A stretch of 60,177 nucleotides of DNA from Ignavibacteriales bacterium (GTDB taxonomy: Bacteria > Bacteroidota > Ignavibacteria > Ignavibacteriales > SURF-24). Every line of letters starts with the position of its first letter. Positions within the stretch are counted from its first letter, which is position 1. The notes beneath the pieces were generated by a model that saw nothing but the letters and a program-made list of their open reading frames with translations, had not been told where the DNA came from and made no database searches. The stretch lies in assembly GCA_026390815.1 (NCBI GenBank), contig JAPLFH010000013.1, forward strand, positions 1 through 60,177, given 5' to 3'. Shown in pieces: positions 46,255-57,000 of this stretch. The position numbers and the translations under genes were made by a program.

Positions 46255-46587
46255 AATTATTCTTTAAATATTTTTCTGGTTATATCACTTCTTAAAACTA
46301 TACAATTCCCTCAAAATATTCTTTGATTATTTTTCAAATTGTTTCTTTCCAACTAACAATTTCTTGGGCAACGAAAATGTTTAATTCAAATTATTTTATT
46401 GACATAAACAAATCTACGTATTAACTTGTCTTTAGTTTTCGGGGAAACTACCTGAATGAATCAAATTCCAAAATAATTTCCTTGATTCATTTTTTTATTC
46501 CTTCTCTTTTCCCAGAAAGATGAATTGATTTTGAGTTTATAGAATTACCAACTCTTGTATACTGTAAGAAAAGAAAAGGTAAAATAA
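46255..46587. other. Intergenic region upstream of the M23 peptidase gene
   Basis: This 333-bp gap holds a TTGACA (46399-46404) with a TAACTT 17 bp on, a plausible promoter. A hairpin with T run follows at 46455-46496, about 90 bp before the M23 gene. No ORF is supported. Confidence 0.45.
46455..46496 (+). terminator. Leader hairpin with T run (attenuator or small-RNA end)
   Basis: AATGAATCAA and TTGATTCATT form a perfect 10-bp stem with a 17-nt loop, followed by a T run. It points toward the downstream M23 gene and lies after a candidate promoter, so it could attenuate that gene or end a short RNA. Confidence 0.6.
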
Positions 46588-48249
46588 ATGAAAACAATTT
46601 TAGTCATCTTATTAGTAATAATATTTGCTAATCCAGTCGCTTCTCAAATCATCAAATTTGATGGCGGAAGCTCTTGCTCTAACAAATCACACTATAATCT
46701 TACTGAAAAAGCTATTGATTCATTAGATAAAATTTTAAGACTTCACCTAAATAAAACTTATGAAGATACTACTGAAGTTCTTTTTAATGATCCAATTGGT
46801 GATGGTGGAACAAACAGCTTTGGAAAAACAACTGTTAATTATGTTGATCTTGATTGTACAAATAAATTAAAAGATTTTAATTGCAATAATATTACTTATG
46901 ATGGACATCTGGGAACCGATGTTGAATTATTAAATTTTTATGATATGGATGAAGGGAAACCAGTTTTATGTGCGGCAGATGGATTTGTTATAGATGTTCA
47001 TGATGGTGAATATGATCGGAGAACATCCTGGACAAATGGCGCTGTAGGCAATTCTGTAATTGTTCAACATCAGGATGGTTCATTTGCTTATTATTGGCAT
47101 TTCAAAAAAAAATCCATCCGGGTAGAAAATCACGATGTTGTGCATTCTGGGGATACACTTGGAATGATTGGCAGTTCTGGGTTTTCAAGTGGACCGCATC
47201 TTCACTTTGAAATCCGGAATAAAACTGGACAAATTGTGGATCCATACAATGGCAGTTGTCAACCGAATCATGCACTTTGGAACTTCCAACCGGAATATGT
47301 TTCAAATTTACCTTTTCAATTATTGGATTTTGGTATAACAACAATTCCATTAAACTGGGCGATTATTTCTGAAAAACCTCCAGTTAAAACTCACGTTACT
47401 CTTGGAGATACTATTTATTCCTGGTTGCGATTGCGCAATGCGAATACTTCTGATACTTTGAAATGGGAATTATATTTTAACAATGTACTCTGGACAACTT
47501 TCCAATTTTCTCCTTTTGCATCGTACCCAAGTAGTTGGTGGTATTCATCATGGGTACTTCCACAGGATTCTGTATTCTTTGGAAATTGGAAAATATTAAT
47601 TTTTAGGAACGATAGTCCTATCGCAGAGAATAGTTTTATATACAATAATAAAAACAATCAATTACCTGTTGTTTTGGAAAAAGTTATTGAAGTTGATAAA
47701 GAATTTATTGTTAGCGAATTTTCTGCAATTGATACAGATGGTTCAATCTTTTGGTATAAAATTAATCAAGATCCTGGACATGGTACTATTGAACAATTTG
47801 GCGGAAGACATAGAAAATTTTTATATAGACCCCAACCAGATTTTACTGGAGTTGATACACTAAAACTTTATGCAATCGATGATGAAAACAAAGCTGGTAA
47901 GATTGGAAATATTTTATTCCTTGTAAAAAAACATGTTTCTGTTGATAATCCTTTGAACCATCATCTTTCGTTTAAGTTGATGCAAAACTTTCCTAATCCA
48001 TTTAATCCAATAACTACTATTATTTATCAAGTTCCAGAACCAGCGCATGTTACATTAATAATTTATAGCATTCTTGGCGAAGAAATTTCCACTTTGTTTG
48101 ATGACTATAAATCAGCCGGGAGGTATGAAATAAAATTCGATTCGAACAATTTACCTGATGGTAAACGAACACTTTCGAGCGGAATATATTTATATAAATT
48201 ACGCTCTGGCAATTTTTGTGATATAAAAAAACTTATCATATTAAAGTAA
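46588..48249 (+). CDS. Secreted M23 metallopeptidase with T9SS sorting domain
   Basis: A signal peptide (1-19) precedes an M23/LytM domain with zinc ligands His107 and Asp111 in YDGHLGTD and His206 in GPHLHFE, plus catalytic His171 (YYWHF) and His204. The middle region is beta-rich with an Ig/cadherin-like stretch (DTDGSIFWYKINQDPGHG ... DTLKLYAIDDEN). The last ~85 residues are a type A T9SS sorting domain (KLMQNFPNPFNPITTIIYQ ... LSSGIYLYKLRSGNF). It is predicted to be exported and to cleave peptide cross-links or extracellular proteins. Confidence 0.9.
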   Translation: MKTILVILLVIIFANPVASQIIKFDGGSSCSNKSHYNLTEKAIDSLDKILRLHLNKTYEDTTEVLFNDPIGDGGTNSFGKTTVNYVDLDCTNKLKDFNCNNITYDGHLGTDVELLNFYDMDEGKPVLCAADGFVIDVHDGEYDRRTSWTNGAVGNSVIVQHQDGSFAYYWHFKKKSIRVENHDVVHSGDTLGMIGSSGFSSGPHLHFEIRNKTGQIVDPYNGSCQPNHALWNFQPEYVSNLPFQLLDFGITTIPLNWAIISEKPPVKTHVTLGDTIYSWLRLRNANTSDTLKWELYFNNVLWTTFQFSPFASYPSSWWYSSWVLPQDSVFFGNWKILIFRNDSPIAENSFIYNNKNNQLPVVLEKVIEVDKEFIVSEFSAIDTDGSIFWYKINQDPGHGTIEQFGGRHRKFLYRPQPDFTGVDTLKLYAIDDENKAGKIGNILFLVKKHVSVDNPLNHHLSFKLMQNFPNPFNPITTIIYQVPEPAHVTLIIYSILGEEISTLFDDYKSAGRYEIKFDSNNLPDGKRTLSSGIYLYKLRSGNFCDIKKLIILK

Positions 48250-48281
48250 AAATATGGTGCATACCAATTGCTGAAAAATTA

Positions 48282-50126
48282 TTACCATTCCAGCATCGTT
48301 ATCTTTCCATCCATATCAGAAACAACAATACTATTTTCAGATATTGGCAAAACAGGATTTACCGAAGTTACACCAATTCTATAAATCCATTTAACCAATC
48401 CATTAATTGCATCAAGACAATAAACAAATCCATCTCTTGTACCAAAGAAAATATTTCCAGAATGTTCGATGATGGGTGATGGATTGAAATCATATCCATA
48501 GCCGGCTGCTGAAATCCATTTTGTTTTAAATTCTTTTTCAACTGGATCCAAGGCAATCACGGTATCATTCATGGTTCTGGCAAATATAGTTTTGCCATCT
48601 TCAGAAATGCCGATTGATTCCCTTACCTGAAAGCGATTTGTTCGCCAAATAGTTTTTCCACTTTGCTCATCAATAGCTGTAATAAACCGATCAGGAGCGA
48701 CGATAAAAACTTTTCCATTAGAGGTTACAGGTAAGCAAGCTGCAGGTGAATAAAGTACTTCCGGTCTTCCATTAGACCATTTCCAGGCAAGCGAACCATC
48801 CTTTTTATTTAGCGCATATAAATAAGTATCCCACGCACCAAAAATAATTTTGGCGTTACAAATTAAAGGTTTAGCTTCTATAAATTCTTTAACTTGATCA
48901 AAATCCCAAATTTTCTTTCCTGAATTTAAATCCATTGCTATGAATTTACCATCGCTTGTTCCCATAAAGACATTATTCTTTTCGATAACCGGAGACGATA
49001 CTATTGGACTATCTGACAATATTTTCCATAAAATTTTTCCATCATTTTTATCCAAACAAAAAATATTTTTATTAGTTGATGCAATTACAATTTTATTCTC
49101 TGAAATAGTTGGAGTGGAGAATATTCTTCCATTAGTTTTGAACTTCCATAATACTGTCCCTTCAATAGAAAAAGCAATAACTTCCCCACCGGTATTTGTA
49201 GTTAGAATAATTTTACCATCGCTTACCGGGGTTGAGGCATTTACAAAATTTGTTTCTGCAAGCCATCTTGCTTTTACTTTTGGATATTTTTTATTTATTG
49301 AAAAATCCGGTCTGTTATATTTTGTAGTATCATTAGAAAAGGAAATCTTTGTTAGTTTAATTTTATTCCAGGGAATTTTCTGTCCAAGTCCTGGATTTAC
49401 TTCTGTAAAAAATATTGAATCCCCTTTTAGTTCAACTATATTAAATCCACCTATTCTACTTTTAGCTCTTAAATTGGATCTGCCCATAACGCCAGGTATC
49501 CCTTCGAAGTTAAGAGCTTTATTAGAATGACCATGACCACATAAGATAAGCCGGGTATCATACTTTTTTAATCTATCCAAAACTTCAAACCAATTATCAA
49601 TTGATGAATCGACCGGGTAATGAGTAACAAAAATAATCGGCTGATTTTTATTCACTGTTGAGAGAAGAGAATCGAGCCAGCGAATATCCTCAGGTGCAAA
49701 ATGACCATCTGCCATTCTCATCAATGGTCCCTCATGAAGCCCGATAAAAAAGTATTCGCCAAATTTAAAAACGAATCGATCATTTCCCCATAGTTGTTGG
49801 AACTTAGTTCCACCGGATTCGGACCATTTTGTATCGTGGTTCCCTGGAATTAAATAATATGGTTTTTTCAAGCTATCGAGAATTTTTTTTGATAGCACCA
49901 AATCTATATTTCTCCCTGTTTCGGAAATATCACCGGAGAGAATTATAAAATCAATATTTGAAAGTTGATTTATATAGTTCATTGAAATTGATAAATCAGA
50001 AGCTCCTGATGGACTACCAACATGAGTATCGCTTAACCAGGCAAATCGAAAATTATTGTCCTGAGCAAAAACAGAAATTACAGTTATAAAAAATAAAAGA
50101 AGAAATAATTCAAATGTTTTTTTCAT
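48282..50126 (-). CDS. Secreted metallophosphoesterase fused to a PQQ-like beta-propeller
   Basis: I start at the ATG at 50126 (MKKTFELFLLLFFIT...); the frame is open 20 codons upstream. After the signal peptide comes a calcineurin-like phosphoesterase with WLSDTHVG, ILSGDISETGR, PGNHDTKW, VTHYPV and CGHGHSN. From about residue 300 come PQQ/outer-membrane-BamB-like repeats (VLWKFKTNGRIFSTPTIS, ILWKILSDSPIVSSPVIE, KIWDFDQVKEFIEAKPLI and more). The fusion of phosphoesterase and propeller is the notable feature; the substrate is unknown. Confidence 0.87.
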   Translation of the reverse strand: MKKTFELFLLLFFITVISVFAQDNNFRFAWLSDTHVGSPSGASDLSISMNYINQLSNIDFIILSGDISETGRNIDLVLSKKILDSLKKPYYLIPGNHDTKWSESGGTKFQQLWGNDRFVFKFGEYFFIGLHEGPLMRMADGHFAPEDIRWLDSLLSTVNKNQPIIFVTHYPVDSSIDNWFEVLDRLKKYDTRLILCGHGHSNKALNFEGIPGVMGRSNLRAKSRIGGFNIVELKGDSIFFTEVNPGLGQKIPWNKIKLTKISFSNDTTKYNRPDFSINKKYPKVKARWLAETNFVNASTPVSDGKIILTTNTGGEVIAFSIEGTVLWKFKTNGRIFSTPTISENKIVIASTNKNIFCLDKNDGKILWKILSDSPIVSSPVIEKNNVFMGTSDGKFIAMDLNSGKKIWDFDQVKEFIEAKPLICNAKIIFGAWDTYLYALNKKDGSLAWKWSNGRPEVLYSPAACLPVTSNGKVFIVAPDRFITAIDEQSGKTIWRTNRFQVRESIGISEDGKTIFARTMNDTVIALDPVEKEFKTKWISAAGYGYDFNPSPIIEHSGNIFFGTRDGFVYCLDAINGLVKWIYRIGVTSVNPVLPISENSIVVSDMDGKITMLEW

Positions 50127-50330
50127 TATGAACTCAATTTTATACTTGGTTAAAATATAAATTTTGATTGAGTAACTAACAAACAAAATTTGAGTAGCTT
50201 TTAGAAATTGAAACTGAGAGCGGTTTACCTTATATTTGAAAAAGAATTTCCATCAATTTTACAATCAGGTTAGGAATTTAATGTAAATAGATTTTCTCTA
50301 ACTTAAATTATTGAAATAATTTTTAACATT

Positions 50331-50404
50331 GCACCTGTGGCTCAATTGGATAGAGCATCTGACTACGGATCAGAAGGTTCGGGGTTCGAATCCCTGCAGG
50401 TGCA
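50331..50404 (+). tRNA. tRNA-Arg (anticodon ACG)
   Basis: Acceptor stem GCACCTG/CAGGTGC, D arm GGCTCAATTGGATAGAGC, anticodon loop CTACGGA (ACG, read as ICG) on a TCTGA/TCAGA stem, and T arm with GGGTTCGAATCCC. It is 74 nt, with A as discriminator and no encoded CCA. Confidence 0.97.
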
Positions 50405-50410
50405 CAAGAA

Positions 50411-50444
50411 AAAGCCCGAATATTGTCCATATTCGGGCTTTTTT
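50411..50444 (+). terminator. Intrinsic terminator after tRNA-Arg
   Basis: AAAGCCCGAATAT pairs with ATATTCGGGCTTT around a 5-nt loop, ending in a T run, 6 nt after the tRNA. Confidence 0.88.
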
Positions 50445-50446
50445 AC

Positions 50447-50762
50447 GGTTGAGCCCGGTTTGCAGTCATTGGCATCAACCTAAGAAAATTTTGTACTTGA
50501 ATAGCTCCGGCATTTATACCTGAGTATCGGAATCCTAAAAAAATCCTGGACTTTAGTCCAACCTACTTGCAGTAGGCAAGTACAATCCTAATGTTGGGCT
50601 AAAGCCCTAAATTCTTGGAGAATATTCTTTCCCCCGACTTGAAAACCTGCCTACGGTAAGCAGGGTCGGGGTTATTTTTATCATAAACTAAATATTTTAC
50701 CTTAAGTTAACGCCTATGCGTTTTCGCGGGGAAGACCTTTTTGGAGAGGACCCACAGTTATT
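50447..50762. repeat. Cluster of hairpin repeats between tRNA-Arg and the hybrid kinase gene
   Basis: No gene is seen in this ~315 bp, but several dyads are stacked. GGTTGAGCC/GGCATCAACC lies at 50447-50480. A nested cruciform lies at 50548-50607, with outer arms GGACTTTAGTCCAAC/GTTGGGCTAAAGCCC and inner arms TACTTGC/GCAAGTA. A double-arm hairpin lies at 50632-50671, with CCCCGAC/GTCGGGG and CCTGC/GCAGG. The density suggests an accumulation site for interspersed palindromic elements. Confidence 0.65.
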
Positions 50763-52691
50763 TTAATTTTTATTATTCCAATTAAGAGCCTCTTTTAATA
50801 AAGAAAGAAACTCTGATTTTGCAAAAGGCTTGGATATATAATGCGTACAACCTTCACTTAACAATTTTTCTTTATCACCAGCCATAGCGTAAACTGTAAT
50901 AGCTATTATGGGAATCTTTCTGTAACCTTTTATTTTTTGTAATAATTTTATAGTTTCTATACCATTTAATTTACCACCAAGATTTATATCCATCAGAATT
51001 ATATCATATTTATTCCTCTTTACTAATTCTATTGCCCCTTCACCATCTGCAATGCAATCAATATTATAAGAGCTTGCCACTAATGTTTTAATCAACTTTT
51101 GACTCACCAGATCATCTTCAACATATAAAATTAATGGTTCACCAACTTTCTTTATTTCAACTACATATTTTTCTTCTTTAGTTTCAATCTCTGCTTTTTC
51201 ACTTTTTTTAAATGCTACTTTAATTAGCGGGAACTTTACTCTAAATGCTGAACCAACGCCAACTTTGCTTTCAACTGTTATCTCTCCATGCATGCTTTCC
51301 GCATATTTCTTTACCAGCGTAAGTCCTAAACCTGTACCTTCATATTTTCTATTCCATCCTTCACTTGCCTGCCTGAAAGGCTCGAAAATAATTGCCAGAT
51401 TTTCTTCCACTATTCCTATACCAGTATCTGTTACCAAAAATTCCACATTCATTTTTTCGTCGTCAATTATTTTATTAATTTCAACTGTTACTTTACCTTT
51501 TGGAGTGTACTTAATTGCATTATTCAGAAGGTTATTGATGATAGAATTTAACAAAATTTTATCGAGGTTGGAAAATAATAATTCTTTGCCTGTAATTACT
51601 TTTAGTTCTATTCCTATAGCTTCTGCAGATTTTTCGAATACTTTAACTAATTCAAGAACATACTCAGTTAATTCAACCTCTTCAAAATATACTTCCAGAG
51701 TTTCGGATTCAATTTTCGATAAATTAAGTATCAGGTCTAATGTTTGCTTTAGCCTGTTTCCGCTTTCAAAAATTATTTTTGCCTGTCCTTTAAAATTTTC
51801 ATCTGTTAATTGTTCTTTCATTATTTCTGCAAAACCAAGTATTCCATTTAACGGTGTGCGTAGTTCGTGGCTCATATTGGCTAAGAAACTGGATTTTAAC
51901 CGGCTCATTTCTTCCGCTTTTTCTTTGGCTTTAATTATTTCTTCTAATAAATGTTTGCGTTCGGCAACCTCTGCAATCAACATCGTATTGGTGTCCTGCA
52001 GATCAGCCGTGCGTTCCCGAACCTGCTGCTCCATCATAGTATAGGATTTATTAAGCTGCTCAGATGTCTCAAATTGCCGGCGCTGAGCACGTTCTGTAAA
52101 CAGGGTTTTTATACCAGTCCCTATCATCAGTGCCACAACAGTCAAAAAGTCACCCATAATGAAATCAACAAAAACTGATTCAGTCCAAAGAGCAACCGAA
52201 ATAGTATAGACCAGGAGGGTTGACATCCCAACCAGTATTGTTGCCCATAAGCGCAGGTTCGAAAAGGTAAATATCCCGAAAATAATGATTAAGAAACTCC
52301 CGAGTCCAATTGAACTTGTGAGTCCATATGGACCAGATCCATAGCTTATAAATAATGCCGCAGTTAAGCAGGTATAACTCAGCCAGAATAAAGCGGTGAT
52401 ATATGATATGAAGCGACGCACTGCCAGTTTGCGACTTAAATACCAAGCCAGGGCACTGACGGGAAGAGCGCCAAGAATTCTTATCATAATGGCTTGATGA
52501 CCGGTTTCCGAAATAATTGTGTCCTGCCATATAAATCCGATCATAATTAAAGCGCCTACTAAACATGCCCAGCGTAATTGTTCGGCGGTGTTATCTCTTT
52601 GTTGATTCAGAAACTTTTCTTCTTTGATCTGATCAGCAAACGCCACGGACAATTTCTCCCTCGTCTTGGAGAATATTCCGGAATGGTTCAT
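50763..52691 (-). CDS. Membrane hybrid histidine kinase with C-terminal receiver
   Basis: About five to seven transmembrane segments (residues ~40-200) form an integral-membrane sensor of no family I can name. A short coiled coil follows (~205-250), then HisKA with His275 in NMSHELRTPLNGILG and HATPase_c (DTGIGI, EGTGLGLTLVKKY). A C-terminal receiver follows with ILYVEDD and DIILMDINLGG. The kinase-receiver part is a close paralogue of the end of the 1,225-residue kinase upstream. The N-terminal half is clearly richer in G+C than the C-terminal half. Its start codon overlaps the stop of a 25-codon ORF (ATGA). Confidence 0.9.
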   Translation of the reverse strand: MNHSGIFSKTREKLSVAFADQIKEEKFLNQQRDNTAEQLRWACLVGALIMIGFIWQDTIISETGHQAIMIRILGALPVSALAWYLSRKLAVRRFISYITALFWLSYTCLTAALFISYGSGPYGLTSSIGLGSFLIIIFGIFTFSNLRLWATILVGMSTLLVYTISVALWTESVFVDFIMGDFLTVVALMIGTGIKTLFTERAQRRQFETSEQLNKSYTMMEQQVRERTADLQDTNTMLIAEVAERKHLLEEIIKAKEKAEEMSRLKSSFLANMSHELRTPLNGILGFAEIMKEQLTDENFKGQAKIIFESGNRLKQTLDLILNLSKIESETLEVYFEEVELTEYVLELVKVFEKSAEAIGIELKVITGKELLFSNLDKILLNSIINNLLNNAIKYTPKGKVTVEINKIIDDEKMNVEFLVTDTGIGIVEENLAIIFEPFRQASEGWNRKYEGTGLGLTLVKKYAESMHGEITVESKVGVGSAFRVKFPLIKVAFKKSEKAEIETKEEKYVVEIKKVGEPLILYVEDDLVSQKLIKTLVASSYNIDCIADGEGAIELVKRNKYDIILMDINLGGKLNGIETIKLLQKIKGYRKIPIIAITVYAMAGDKEKLLSEGCTHYISKPFAKSEFLSLLKEALNWNNKN

Positions 52692-52765
52692 AATGGAGGC
52701 TCTCCTATACCGGACTGGACTACACCTTTGTTAGCCATTAGTGCTAATGATTGTTGTGAATCCAT
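52688..52765 (-). CDS. Small leader ORF (25 codons) coupled to the hybrid kinase
   Basis: The ATG at 52765 is preceded by a strong AAGGAGA site. The frame reads MDSQQSLALMAN...GEPPL and stops with TGA at 52690-52688, overlapping the kinase ATG as ATGA. The kinase itself has only a poorly spaced GGAG (about 13 nt upstream), so its translation probably depends on ribosomes finishing this ORF. It begins 29 nt after the stop of the outer-membrane protein gene. I recognise no family; it could be a coupling leader or a small regulatory peptide. Confidence 0.6.
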   Translation of the reverse strand: MDSQQSLALMANKGVVQSGIGEPPL

Positions 52766-52794
52766 TTTATTCTCCTTATTTGAAGCGTCATCAA

Positions 52795-53853
52795 TCATAA
52801 AACCACACCAATGGATATTGTTATTAGATGAGACCGACCAAATTCCGGCTGTATTTCAGGAAACATGTTGTATTGATATCCTATGTCAATACTTAATTGC
52901 TTAAACGGGTATATTCCCACACCACCAGTCCATGATGTATTACCGTTATTATCCAGAGCTAATCCTCCACGAGCGAATAAAGCATCTACTATCTGGTGGT
53001 CAATTCCTGCAAACATCCTATGAACTTCCATATTACCTGTGTCATTTTTTAATGAACAGTATTGATAGTCCATATTGACCGTTGAGTTACTACTGTATTC
53101 ATATGAAGGACCGGCACGCAAAGTAAACTGTTTTGCTCTGTCTTTAACTTGTAGATTACCAATTCCTGAACCGAATATATCATACACTTTTGCCGTTGAT
53201 GGTGATTCCGAATAATCAACAACTATACCTCCCAGAAGATTATTTATAATACTGCAAAGAGCCCCGACTCTAAAACCATAGTTAGCGCTTGAAGTATAAG
53301 TATGTGTTTCGGCAATGTATTTGGTTGTAACTTCCGATGACGAATAATTAAAATTTCCACCTAAGGTTAGATCATCAGAAATTCGTTTTCCCCATTGAAC
53401 CTGGACATAATCCATATCATACAAAAATTTATAATCTGGCAGCGGAGCCCGCATAGCTCTTTCATTGCTGCGCACCTGTGCAAGAGACACCTGAACAGTT
53501 CCGAAGTTGTTAAAATCTTTGGTGATAGATTCGGATATAACATGTAAGACTGTACCCTCCTGGAAAAGAATTTGAGAATATTGTGGACTTAATGATAAGT
53601 GATAATTCCCCTGTATGTTTTGCCAGACAGTTGAGGCTGGATTGACAGATGACTGCCACTTACTGCCGGCAGAAGCACCTCCTGTGGCGGCAACGTCTGC
53701 GTAGGAGGAAAAACGGCTTAATGCTGCAGGGAAGCGTAATGAAAAGTCTTTGTTATCAAATCCCTTAGCGTAAGCATAGCTTCCTAAATTTGCCAATGCA
53801 ATGAACAAAATGATTGCCCCAAACAATCCCCTTCTGTATTGCAATGCTAACAT
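52795..53853 (-). CDS. Predicted outer-membrane beta-barrel protein
   Basis: A signal peptide (~1-29, ending YAYAKG) is followed by alternating amphipathic strands throughout and a final HLITISIGVVL strand. FPAALSRFSSYADVAATGGASAGSKWQSSVNPAS near the start is reminiscent of FadL/PorV-like barrels, but I cannot assign a family. An AGGAG site precedes the ATG. It sits between two signalling genes in the same orientation, an unusual place for a porin-like protein, and may act as a stimulus channel or be a regulatory target. Confidence 0.65.
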   Translation of the reverse strand: MLALQYRRGLFGAIILFIALANLGSYAYAKGFDNKDFSLRFPAALSRFSSYADVAATGGASAGSKWQSSVNPASTVWQNIQGNYHLSLSPQYSQILFQEGTVLHVISESITKDFNNFGTVQVSLAQVRSNERAMRAPLPDYKFLYDMDYVQVQWGKRISDDLTLGGNFNYSSSEVTTKYIAETHTYTSSANYGFRVGALCSIINNLLGGIVVDYSESPSTAKVYDIFGSGIGNLQVKDRAKQFTLRAGPSYEYSSNSTVNMDYQYCSLKNDTGNMEVHRMFAGIDHQIVDALFARGGLALDNNGNTSWTGGVGIYPFKQLSIDIGYQYNMFPEIQPEFGRSHLITISIGVVL

Positions 53854-54007
53854 TACTGCTCCTATTTGTTTATTCCGTCTGAAAAAATATTTTACAATTA
53901 TTCAGATCCTAACGGGGCTTTCATTCTTTACAAATTTATTAGACTTTAATACAATTGCAGTAAAACCATTTTTAAAATATTATTCTTATTCAAATCTAAT
54001 TTATTTT

Positions 54008-57000
54008 CTAATGATTTAGCCCTTCACTTAACAAAGAAAGAAACTCATCTTTTGAAAAAGGTTTGGATATATAATGGGTACAGCCTCCGCTTAACAATTT
54101 TTCTTTATCACCTGCCATAGCGTATGCTGTTACTGCTATTATTGAAATACTTTCGTATCCTTCTATTTTTTTTATTTCTTTGGCAGTTTCCAGACCATTT
54201 AGCTTACCTTTTAGATTAATATCCATTAAAATTATATCGTATTTTTTTTGCTTTACTAATTCAACTGCTGCTTCACCTTCGTCAATATATTCAATTCTAT
54301 AAAAATTACTAACCATTGCTTTAATAACTTGTTGACTAACAATGTCGTCTTCGACATATAAAATTAATGGTTTATTATTTCTTTCTGTTTCAATTACATA
54401 ATTTCCTTCTTTCGTTCCAATATCTGCTTTTTCACTTTTCCTAAATTCTGATTTTGTAATTGGGAACCTGACTTTAAATGTTGAACCGACGCCAACTTTA
54501 CTTTCCACACTTATAGTTCCTTTCAGACTCTCTACATATTTCTTTACCAGTGTAAGCCCCAAACCCGTACCTTCATAACTTCTACCCCATCCTTCACTTG
54601 CCTGCCTGAAAGGCTCGAAAATAATTACCAGATTTTCTTCCTCTATTCCTATACCGGAATCTGCTACCAACAGTTCTGCATACAATTTTTCTTTGTCAAT
54701 TATTTTATTAATTTCAACTGTTACTTTACCTTGGTGTGTATACTTAATTGCATTATTCACAAGGTTATTGTTGATGGAATCTAAAAGAACTTTATCCAAA
54801 TTAGAAAATAATAATTCTTCCCCTGTAATTACTTTTAGTTCTATTCCTTTTGCCTCTGCAGATTTTTCAAATACTTTAACCAGGTTTGGAATGTAAGAAG
54901 TAAGTTCAATCTCTTCAAGATTCACAGCTAAAGATTCTGCTTCAATTTTAGATAAGTCCAGTATAAGGTTTAATGTATCTTTAAGCCTGGTTCCGCTGTC
55001 AAAAATTATACTTGCCTGCTCTTTTAACTCTACATCATCCAATTGCGTTTGAAGGATTTCCGCATAACCAAGTATTCCTATTAGCGGTGTTCTAAGTTCG
55101 TGACTCATATTAGCTAAAAAGCTGGATTTCAGCCGGTTCATTTCTTCCGCTTTTTCTTTTGCGTTTATTATCTCATCTTCGGCAAGTTTGCGTTCTGTTA
55201 TGTCAATAAGAATACCAATACTTCCAATCAAATTACCAGCTTCATCATTCCATGGAAATGAATGATCCGATAGCCAAATCAATTTACCAGCTTTAGTTCT
55301 TAATTGATAATCAGCCTGCCACTCACCAGTCATTCCTTTCTGCCTGTCTTCTACAACTAAATCAATATTAACATTTTCAACATGGTATTTACAAATCTTC
55401 ACTACTAAACTTTTTAAACCAATTTCATTAATTTCCTCCGGAGAATATCCGGTTAGTTTTTCTATTGCAGGATTCATGTAATCAAACATCATAGTATCAT
55501 ATTTAAGGCGGTATATAACATCGTTTGTTGCTTCAACTATAAACCGGTAACGTTCTTCACTTTCTCTTATTTGTTTTTCAGCCTGCATTCTTTTAAATGC
55601 AATTCCAATTGTAGAACCTATTTTTTCAAAGAACTCGATCATTTCCAATGTAAACCTGTTAGTGCGTTTATCATTAAATTGAAGCAAGCCTATAGCATTT
55701 CCTCCGGATTTTAGTGGAATTAAAGCAACAGATTCATAACCATCGCTGTTACATCTATTCCTTGTAGCCGTTTGAAGTTCTTTTTCCGAATATGTTGATA
55801 ACAGTTCAGTAGTGCTGTTTGTCCAAAAGCTGCCACCATAGGTAAAAAATGAAAGTGAAGGATCGATTCGATTTGAAATTATATTACCGCACATACATTC
55901 CAAAAATGGTTTACCATCAGGAGCATATATAATTTCACCATCCAGGTTTCTGGCACATAAGAATCTTTCCTCTTCAACAAAATGTGCGGGAAATCCATTA
56001 GCAACAAAGTATGGATAATCTTCACCTTCTTTCAGGCGGATTGCGATGGCTTCAAATTCTGTGAATAATTTAGTCTCTTGTAGTATATCATCTATAATTT
56101 GCTGCCATTCATTTGGTCTGTTTAATATTGCTAATATTTTTGCAATAAAAACTTGTCTATCCTCTGCAAGTTTTCTCTTGGTAATATCACGGATGTTACA
56201 TTGAATTACTTCGCTTCCATCAACTTGATAAACATTACTAACGAACTGAACGTAAATAGTTTTTCCATCGATAGTTTCAAACGGCAGATTTTCATATGCA
56301 ATATATTTTTTCTCCTGCAATTCTTTAACGTTCAATATAGATGCAGCTTTATCTTTAATAAAACCAAGTTCCCACAAATGTTTGCCAATTATCTCCTCTT
56401 TAGAATATCCAAGAAGTTCAGTTAGGTATGGGTTGGAATCTACAATAATTCCTGTCTGGGCATTCAAAATTAATACTCCATCTCTGGCAGCTTCAAATAA
56501 CCGGCGATATTGGATTTCAGATTTTATCATCGCTTCTTCCGTATGTTTGAGGACGGTGATGTCCCGCGCAGTTGAAAGAGCACCGGTAACATTATCGTTT
56601 TTATCTTTTAAAACACGGCACCACCAACTAAGCAATCGAATTTTGCCATCTATGCGTCTTTGTTTGCTTTCAACATATATTATATTTTCACTACCATTAA
56701 AAAGCGGTTGGGTGTATTTATAAGTTTCTTGCTCACCTTCAAAATAGTATGATGCTTCTTTTCCAACTACATCATTTCCAAAAAATTCTATACCCGCCGG
56801 ATTAGCCCATGTGTAAATTTTATTGTTATCAACTTCCATAATAATATCCGGAACAGAAGCTAAAATTGCTTCCTGCCGTAAAGATAAAATGCGAAGCGCC
56901 TCATCTGTACGTTTGCGTTCAGTGATATCATTATAAGTAATAACTACACCATACCCTTCCAGAGGCACAGGCGTAGCAGTAACGCTTATCCATGTGATCA

